Assembly (NCBI GenBank): GCA_039583875.1
Contig: CM077162.1
Location: 65,965,259-66,029,258, forward strand
Direction: 5' to 3'
DNA length: 64,000 nt
Source: Platanthera guangdongensis
Taxonomy: Eukaryota > Streptophyta > Magnoliopsida > Asparagales > Orchidaceae
In this document: positions 56,810 through 64,000 of the stretch, piece after piece
Numbering within the stretch: position 1 is the stretch's first letter
Layout of the letters: the number at the start of each line of letters is the position of its first letter
The notes under the pieces: model-generated
What the model saw: only the letters and a program-made list of their open reading frames with translations
What the model was told of the DNA's origin: nothing
Databases searched by the model: none
Program-made: the position numbers and the translations under genes

Positions 56810-59386
56810 TTATCTTATTTCATGTTTTCTCCATTCAGCTTCAGAGAACCATTTGTTCCTGTCATGTGTATTGTCCTTGGCAGCTTTCCAGGCAGTTAAA
56901 ATTATATTCCTAGAGGTAGGGCTCCACTGTTCAAAATCTGGCTTTTGTTCTGCTTGTTCCCTAAACCTCTTCTTTGACAACCTTATCTCTTCTTCTTTCT
57001 GTAATGCCTCTTGCATGGCTTCAGATATAGGTTGAACAACCTTTTCAATATGAACATGGTCCTTGCCCTCAGGTGGGCTATACATGGTGCTCACATCTGC
57101 TTAAATCATGTCAAAGTCTGGAGGTGGATAAATGACCTGAGCTACCTCTGGTTGCTCACCTCCAAGATAGGCAGTTTGAATCCCTGATTCAGCAACATTA
57201 TCATCATCACAGAGTGGAGGATAGCCCAGTGTAGCTCTGATGGAATTAGATATCCATTTAGCATGGTCAGAGCTAGCTTTGACTAAGACTCTCTCCCCCT
57301 TTATGACTTCTCGAGCCATATGGTCTCTGACATCATCCTTTTGAAATCTTATTTGACTGTCCAAATATCTGATTCCCTCTTTAAAGAATGGTTTGAGCTT
57401 TTGTAGTTGATCAGATATAGCTTTTTGAGAGGCTTGGATGACAGTCTTGACAGCAGAAATTTCTTGTTGAAAGGCTTTGTCAAATTCTATTTTAGCAGCA
57501 GCAGTAGATGTAGAAGGTTCAACACCCTTGATCTTCAACTCAGTGACTATAGCATTATGTGAAGCAGTCAAATTGTCATTCATTCTTATCTGATTTTCCA
57601 GGATATACCCTTGCTTCAATGCTATATCATCTACCTGTGCCTTGATCTTCTCTTGGTGTGTTGCCAAATACACCACTGCATTTCCACCCTTGTGGAAGCA
57701 GTCTGTCATCTCCTTCTTGTTGAGATTCATCTCAAACCTTATAGATTTTATATCTTGGGCCAGATCAAATTGTAAAGTCTTCTGCCCTTCATCCACATAA
57801 GCCTCTATAGCCTTTCTTTGTTCATCAAGTTTTATCTGCATGGCAATCATTAAGGCACTATAATCAACAGTTGGGGCTTGTTGAATTATAGGCTGTGGGG
57901 CTATAGATTGCAGAGCTTTCTTGTAACTCTGACTTCTTCTTTTAAAAACATATAATTTCTTCTTCTTTGCCCTAGCACTCTCCTCATCTTCAGAGACAGA
58001 AGTGCTGGCTATCTCAACTCTATCCTTAGGGCTTTGAGGTTTTTCAGTTTGCACATCAGGTGCCTTCTCATTTTCTAGCCTAATAGGCTCTTCCAGATCT
58101 TGTACTTGCTCCCCCTCAGCAGCAGCAGTATCTCTTCCAGCAGCTTCTTTGTCCATGTCAAAATCAACTTGATCTAGATTGAGAAATAGATCTTCCATGG
58201 TGAACTCTTGAGGTGATTGAGCTGGAGACATTCTTTGCTCTTCAACTACTGGAACAGCAGATGTGTCTTTGATAACAACATCTGGTTCTTGACTAGGCAG
58301 CTGAGTTTGCTGAGGAACATCAGACAAATCAGCATCTTCTATAAGATATTCTAAAGTTTTTAGGTCAGTGAGTACCTCTTGGATGATGATGGTGGCTTGC
58401 TCACTGTCCAGTGTAGATGCTGCTTCTACAACTGGATGCTCCCCCTGGCTTTGATCCCTGTGGATGGGGCTAGCTGGAGGCAGCTCCCCCTGGATCTCAG
58501 CATCAGCTGGAGGAGCAGGAGACTTCACTGCTGGCACTTCCTCATGATCATCAGGAGTGAAAACAACCTGTTCTTCACTCCCAGAACTGCTGGAGGACTC
58601 TTGTGCCACAGGAGCTATCTTCCTTTTCTTCTTAGGAGGAGTGACTTTCTCAGCAACTGTCTTCTCAGGGGTTGGCATGTCCTTTGACAACACCCTGTCC
58701 CATCTTGAAAAGATCCTTATATCCATCTTCCTCATGTGGTTTATTTTGCTACCTGCAGCTGCACTCATCACCTCTGGTATGGTACTAGCTAGGTAGAGAC
58801 TAATGATCCTGCCCAGATTGGGCTTCTTCAAGCTCTCCTTAATCTTGTCAAATACTATGATTGACCAATCAGTTCTTAGATGAAAGATAATTCTTGTCAT
58901 TACTCCAAACATATTGGCAGACACTCTGTCATGCCCTCCTGGCTTACTGAGTAAGACTTTTCCCACAATCTCAGACATGAATTTTCCTTGAGGATTCATG
59001 CCTTTCCTGTTAAAGACAGAACCTATCTTCATCTTTGGATCAAGACCACACCAGGTTAAAGCGTCCCTGGTCTTTGAAGCAGTAACCTCTTCTTCATCTT
59101 GAATTTTTTGTAGCTGAAATACCTTCCTCAGACTCTTAGGTGAAACCTTAATCTTAGTTCCATGAACTCTGGATTTGATTCTGAATCCAAATTCATCTAT
59201 GGCAGCTCCATTAAGAAATTCAAGTACTTCCTTCTTCCAAATCTTTGTAGGTTCAGACAAGTGATATTCTAGTCCAGAATCGGCGACTAGGGTTACCACT
59301 GCCTGAATTTCTTGATCTGCATCGTCGAATGCGCCGCGCACAAGCTCATAACCCTCGTTAACGTTCTCCTCAAGCTTAGGAGCCAT
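56810..59386 (-). pseudogene. Element L ORF3, one in-frame stop
   Basis: I chose the ATG at 59386 (MAPKLEENVNEGYELVRGAF) because K's ORF3 starts at the matching codon; codons upstream to 59473 lack an ATG and derive from a palindrome repeat. 761 codons run to TAA at 57101-57103, then ~95 more in the same frame to 56810, collinear with K. Domains: N-terminal globular part ~1-250 (EPTKIWKKEVLEF, GKVLLSKPGGHDRVSANMFGVMTRIIF, GSKINHMRKMDIRIFSRW), possibly related to what databases call a putative plant transposon protein domain; PPKKKRKI at ~260, resembling a classical nuclear localisation signal; acidic low-complexity ~270-490; a second basic run AKKKKLYVFKRR; helical C-terminal part ~520-720. 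No signal peptide or clear membrane span. Function unknown. Confidence 0.82.
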
Positions 59387-59481
59387 TATGGTTTGTAGAA
59401 TTTGTCTGTAGAAAAGAGAGGTGTCGACACAGTAGTTTTCGTCTCGAAACTTTGAAAGCGTGTCGACAAACAAAGACAGAA

Positions 59482-59492
59482 CCCTATTTATA
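59482..59492 (-). promoter_or_regulatory. Putative internal promoter TATA box upstream of ORF3 (L)
   Basis: The minus strand reads TATAAATAGGG, 96 bp before the ORF3 ATG and directly after the palindrome array. Same arrangement as K at 51213. Confidence 0.55.
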
Positions 59493-59534
59493 CCTGTCTA
59501 ATTTTGAAGATGAACATGCGGGACAGCTAACTTA

Positions 59535-59870
59535 AAATGTGTCGACACTGGCTATAAGTGTCGACACTGACTTATAATGTCTCGACACTCATGTGTCGAC
59601 ACAAGTTTAGTCAACAGATTTTGTGTGTCGACACTTGATTATGTGTCGACACAACATAACTCGACACATTGTCGAGACTTTACTTAGAAAATTCTGAGTA
59701 AAACATAAGTGTCGACACCACAGAGGATGTGTCGACACCTACTAGACATGTGTCGACACTAACATTCTGAAATGTCGACACCAACATCCTAGATGTGTCG
59801 ACACCTTTTTTCTGAAGTGTCGACACAACTATTCTGTGTCGACATAGACTTGTCTATGTGTCGACACCTT
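59535..59870. repeat. GTGTCGACAC array between pol and ORF3 of element L
   Basis: About a dozen perfect or one-mismatch copies of the decamer between the pol stop (59900) and the TATA-like box. Copy number and spacing differ from K, but position and motif are conserved. Confidence 0.88.
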
Positions 59871-59899
59871 TTTACTTAGTCATTTTCAAATCTGTAAAC

Positions 59900-61465
59900 T
59901 TACTCTAAGTTTATCATTCCTAGTTCAATTTTGAATCTATTGAACTTAGCTTCTTCTAGTGGCTTAGTAAACATATCAGCTACTTGTTCATCTGTTTTAA
60001 CATATTCTAATAAAATATCTTCTCTTTCTACATGCTCCCTAAGAAAATGATATTTAATCTCAATATGTTTTGTCCTACTATGGGATACAGGGTTATTAGC
60101 TATTGAAATAGCACTTGTAGAATCACATAAAAGTGGAGTTCTACTTACCTGAAATCCATAGTCCTCTAGCTGATGTTGAATCCACAGAAGTTGAGCACAG
60201 CAACTTCCTGCAGCCACATACTCTGACTCAGCTGTGGAGATAGCCACACTAGTTTGCTTCTTGCTACTCCATGAAATTAGTCTCCCACCTAGGAATTGAC
60301 AGGTTCCAGTAGTGCTCTTTCTATCCTCTTTGCATCCTGCAAAGTCTGCATCTGAATAACCTGTTAGATCAAAATCTCCATTCCTAGGGTACCAGAGGCC
60401 TAGATAGGGAGTGCCCTTTAGATATCTCAATATTCTTTTGACTGCAGTCAAATGAGACTCTTTAGGGCAGGCTTGATACCTTGCACAAACACATGTAGCA
60501 TACATGATGTCTGGTCTACTAGTAGTCAAGTATAATAGGGAGCCAACTAACCCTCTATACAAGGTTTCATCTACAGGTTTCCCTGCATCATCCTTGCTAA
60601 GATACATACTTGACCCCATAGGAGTCTTTATGGTACTGGATGAATCCATACCATACTTCCATATGAGTTCTAGGGTGAACTTTGACTGATAAATGGACAA
60701 ACCACTCTCAGTCTGTTTAACTTGGAGACCCAAGAAAAACTTCAGCTCTCCCATACTACTCATCTCAAACTGACCTTGCATAAGTTTTGCAAACTTTTTG
60801 CAAAGGCTGCTTTCAGTAGACCCAAATATAATGTCATCTACATATATTTGGACTAGTATGACTTTGCCTCTAGATTCCCTAAGGAATAGAGTCTTATCTA
60901 TTTTCCCCCTTGAGAATTTGTTCTCAATGAGGAAACTAGATAGGGTTTCATACCAAGCCCTAGGGGCTTGCTTTAACTCATATAAAGCTTTCCTAAGTCT
61001 ATAGACATGATGAGGTAGAGTTGGATCAACAAAACCTGAAGGCTGCTCCACATAGACTTCTTCTTTCAAATTACCATTTAGGAATGCTGACTTGACATCC
61101 ATTTGGTATACCTTGAATCCTTGATAGGTTGCATAGGCCAAGAACATCCTTATGGCTTCTAGTCTGGCTACTGGAGCAAAGGTTTGATCAAAGTCAATAC
61201 CTTCTTCTTGCCTATATCCTTTAGCAACCAGTCTAGCCTTATTATTAATGATGACCCCTTGTTTATCCATCTTATTCCTGTAGATCCACTTAGTTCCTAT
61301 TACATTGTGGTCTTTAAGTTTAGGAACAAGTTCCCAAACCTTGCACCTCTTGAACTGGTTAAGCTCTTCTTGCATTGCTTCAGTCCATTGTGGATCTTGT
61401 ATTGCTTCTTCAAACTTCTTAGGTTCAACTTGTGACAGGAAGCTGGAGTAGATTGCTGCATTCAT
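59900..61465 (-). pseudogene. Element L reverse transcriptase and RNase H (intact domain)
   Basis: 521 codons without interruption. [65 protein letters not shown] (first Asp), [16 protein letters not shown], catalytic [30 protein letters not shown]. RNase [61 protein letters not shown]. All motifs look functional. It is the C-terminal part of pol, cut from the integrase by one in-frame TAA at 61490-61492. The stop is followed by the palindrome array. Confidence 0.92.
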
Positions 61466-61489
61466 GTTTCTACTCCTGGTTTGAACTCC

Positions 61490-63061
61490 TTATCTTGGAT
61501 CTCCAATAATCAGCTCTACTGGATGATCTCTAAGATGCATGTGAGCTGGAGGCATCCTAACTTCTGGTTGAACCACTTCAGCATCTGCATCATGCTGTAT
61601 TCCTTGTATTTCTTCAGCAATTGGCACATGTAGTTCTCCCCCTGGACAACAGCTACTGTCCTCTATTTGCTGTCTTGCAGCAGGCACCTCTTCTATACTA
61701 AGCTTGTCCATTTTCTTTGTCAAACCTGTGGGGCTGCATACATTGCTAGACAACTCATTATTAATAAATTTAGTCTCATCAAAAACTACATGCACTGATT
61801 CTTCTACAACTTGTGTAGTCAAGTTATAGACTCTATAAGCCTTACTATTATTGCTGTATCCAACAAAAATTCCCTCTTGGGACTTGGCAGCAAACTTAGT
61901 TAAGTAAGACTTCCCATTGTTAAGTATGAAGCATTTACAACCAAAGATCCTAAAATAGGATAGGTTTGGTTTCCTGCCTTTCACTACTTCATAGGGGGTC
62001 TTGTTAAGCCTTTTAGTGATGGTAGCCCTATTTATAACATGGCATGCAGTGTTAACTGCTTCAGCCCAGAAATACTCTGGCAGTGATGTATCACTCAATA
62101 GGGTTCTACCAGCCTCTATCAAGGTTCTATTCTTCCTCTCAGCAATGCCATTTTGCTGAGGTGTTCTAGGTGAAGAGAATTCTTGAAATATCCCAAAGTA
62201 TTCACACAGTTTTGTCATGCTATCAAACTGAAATTCAGTACCATGGTCACTTCTAATTTTGACCACTGTACTATTTAGTTCATTCTGAATTTGCTTGACA
62301 AAGCTATAGAAGACACTAGGTGTTTCAGATTTCTGTCTTAAGAAGAACACCCAGGAAAACCTTTAGTAGTCATCTACAACTACAAAGATATAAACCTTCC
62401 TACCTAAGCTGTGAACTGACATTGGACCAAAAAGATCCATATGCAAGAGGTATAAACACCTCACAGCATCTTTGTTCTCTATGCTTCTAAATGTGGATTT
62501 AGTTTGCTTGCCCTTTTGACAAGCTGAGCAAATGACATCTTTAACACACTTAACTTGAGGACCATTCCTCACTAACTCTTTGCTAAAGAGTTTGCTAATA
62601 GTCTTGTAGTTAAGATGGGCAAGCCTCTTGTGCCATTTGACACAATGAGAGACTGTCTCATCAGCTACAAGACAAACTGGAGAACCATTGTTCTCAACCA
62701 TAATGTCTAGGCAGTAGACATTCCTCTTCCTATATCCTGTCAAAATGATCTCTTGATCACTTGACCTCTTGATATGACAACCATTTTTAACAAATGAGAT
62801 GTCATACCCTACATCACTTAATTGACTTATACTTATTAGGTTGTGTTTCAACCCTTTAACATAAGCCACTTGAGTAATGGTAACTAAGTTTGTAGAAATG
62901 TTATCAAATCCTTTGATGATTCCTTTTTCAGAACCACCAAAGATTACTTTTGGACAATCTTTTACTGGAATGTAGTCCTTTAGTAATCTTCTTGTTCCAG
63001 TCATATGTCTGGAACATCCACTGTCCAAGTACCATGTTGGGGTGTGGCCACTCGGACTTAC
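61490..63061 (-). pseudogene. Element L protease, GAG-pre-integrase and integrase
   Basis: One frame with a single internal TAA at 62360-62362. Protease TWYLDSGCSRHMTGTRR (~63030). Pre-integrase/zinc part: HCVKWHKRLAHLNYKTI, CVKDVICSACQKGKQTKS. Core: LLHMDLFGPM (Asp), VKIRSDHGTEF (Asp), NGIAERKNRTLIEAGRT (Glu), EYFWAEAVNTACHVINRATI. C-terminal part: KPNLSYFRIFGCKCFI, EGIFVGYSNNSKAYRVYN, VVEESVHVVFDE. The stop lies in the DDYSR-like motif between the first two catalytic Asp residues. Same frame as gag and reverse transcriptase. Confidence 0.9.
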
Positions 63062-63073
63062 CTGCAAAACAGA

Positions 63074-64000
63074 TTAATGGACCTTAAAACCCAAAGAACT
63101 CTTGGGTCCTTGGTATTTATTAGTCTGCAATCTGACAAAGCTCCCTACAGGCTTTCCAACAGGTAGCTTGCTACTCACCTTGGCACTGGCATTGTGCCAA
63201 CAGTCCACTGCAAAGTGGCCAATATTGCCACATCACCAACATTCAAACTTGTTGTACCTTTGCTTAGGTACAGCCTTTGCTGTATTATCTACAGCAGTCT
63301 TGTTGAATGCTGGGGCTTTGCCCTTGGACTTAGACTTGGACTGCTCAGTCCTTGCAGGTCTAATAAAGCCCAGTCCAGCCTTGCCTTTTTGATGAACAAA
63401 TTCATCAATTAAAGGTAACACTGACTTAGGTTTAGAAAACCTAGCAACTAAGTCCTTCTCCTTCTGAAGATTGATCTCCAGACTCTTAATTTGATCATTC
63501 TTAAATGATATAGTACCCATCTGAATCACTGTTATGTGTTTCGGCCTAGCTATCTCATTCAGCTTTTGATCAAATTGCTTCTCAAAATCTGTTGCAGCAG
63601 CTTTAAGATCAGCAATTTCCTTTGCCTGACTTTTGGCTAAGGACTTGCTTTTCTTGTAAGCTTGCAACAGCACCTTATATTCATCTATAAGTTGATGAAT
63701 ATCATTCTCAGACTCAGATACACTTTCATCACTTGATGAAGATGAATCTGATTCTGAACTAGAACAAGAAACTGAATTTAAACTTGAACTTTGTACCTGA
63801 CTGGGTCCTGGCTGCTCCAGGATTTTGGCACTGTCTGTCAAAGCCATTAGTCCTTGGCATTGACTGTCTTCTTGTTCATAAATAGACTCCATGATCTGCA
63901 TGAATTCTTCCTCTTCTCTCCAGCAAACAGCCATATGTAGGCTTCAGCCTCAGACTCAGTTTCTAAAGAAGAGATATCTGATAGAGTCTTCTCCTTCTTG
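63074..64000 (-). pseudogene. Element L gag (5' end beyond the window)
   Basis: EFMQIMESIYEQEDSQCQGLMALTD, a Ser/Glu-rich region, a coiled-coil-like stretch (EYKVLLQAYKKSKSLAKSQAKEIADLK...), a basic region, and a zinc knuckle CW*CGNIGHFAVDC with a TGA (63233-63235) in place of its third residue. It ends at TAA 63074-63076, four codons before the protease, in the same frame. Upstream of 63934 an acidic frame (SLETESEAEAY) offset by an apparent 2-bp AT insertion (~63935) suggests gag continues off the right edge, so the ATG at 63934 is probably not the true start. Confidence 0.85.

Larger units (their letters stand above)
54098..64000 (-). mobile_element. Element L: Sirevirus-like Ty1/copia with ORF3, best preserved copy
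   Basis: Minus strand, extending beyond the right edge: gag, protease, integrase, reverse transcriptase, RNase H, palindrome array, TATA-like box, ORF3, 3'UTR, PPT, 3' LTR (54098-56264). Gag, pol and ORF3 retain their frames with only a handful of in-frame stops. The 5' LTR and PBS are not in the window. It sits inside the 3' LTR of K in opposite orientation. Confidence 0.9.

Noticed and set aside
59386..59473. Extending L ORF3 upstream to 59473
   Set aside because: No ATG there. The codons derive from the palindrome repeat (CVDT), and K's ORF3 starts at the codon equivalent to 59386.

Overview
The window looks like the repeat-dense part of a large flowering-plant genome. Every stretch I can interpret derives from LTR retrotransposons or their debris. 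I see no host protein-coding gene, tRNA, rRNA, CRISPR array or bacterial feature. The lineages present (Ty3/gypsy Tat with a second RNase H, Tekay-like and CRM/Galadriel-like chromoviruses, and a Sirevirus-like Ty1/copia with an extra ORF after pol) are known from plants. The species cannot be named from sequence alone.

Layout, using my own letters for the elements. 1-2016: a minus-strand copia LTR whose body lies off the left edge. 2017-17837 plus 27039-~27272: a decayed minus-strand Tat gypsy element (C) carrying a 16-copy tandem repeat in its 3' untranslated region. C is split twice. Chromovirus B (4980-12304, TSD CTTGG) sits inside C's integrase gene, and Tekay element D (17838-27038, TSD GAATC) sits in C's 5' LTR region. 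~27273-38500: a second Tekay-like structure in which one ~3.1-kb LTR (29381-37097) has PBS and gag on its left and integrase and PPT on its right. That LTR is split by a 4.6-kb solo LTR (G, 29708-34309, TSD ACTTC). 38500-46706: a mosaic of two copia-like LTR pieces, a complete inverted copy of the G LTR (39601-43999) and a G fragment (44842-46706).

46707-64000: two Sirevirus-like copia elements facing each other. K (+ strand, decayed, 5' truncated) has its 3' LTR interrupted at 54097/54098 by L (- strand, younger, 5' end beyond the right edge). Both carry gag, pol and a third ORF (ORF3) downstream of pol. Both also have an array of the palindrome GTGTCGACAC followed by a TATA-like box about 100 bp before the ORF3 start codon. 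This repeats the layout of the LTR U3 promoter.

The proposed insertion order rests on target-site duplications and interrupted reading frames. C predates B and D; the H/E LTR predates G; K predates L. All coding regions carry stops, frameshifts, deletions or lost catalytic residues, so no copy looks autonomous. L is the best preserved: its gag-pol frame is interrupted only by a few in-frame stops.

The most interesting signals are the candidate internal promoter and conserved ORF3 of the copia pair, TCGA-centred palindrome arrays in several unrelated LTR families, the Tat 3'UTR repeat as a satellite seed, and the single LTR shared by two partial elements.
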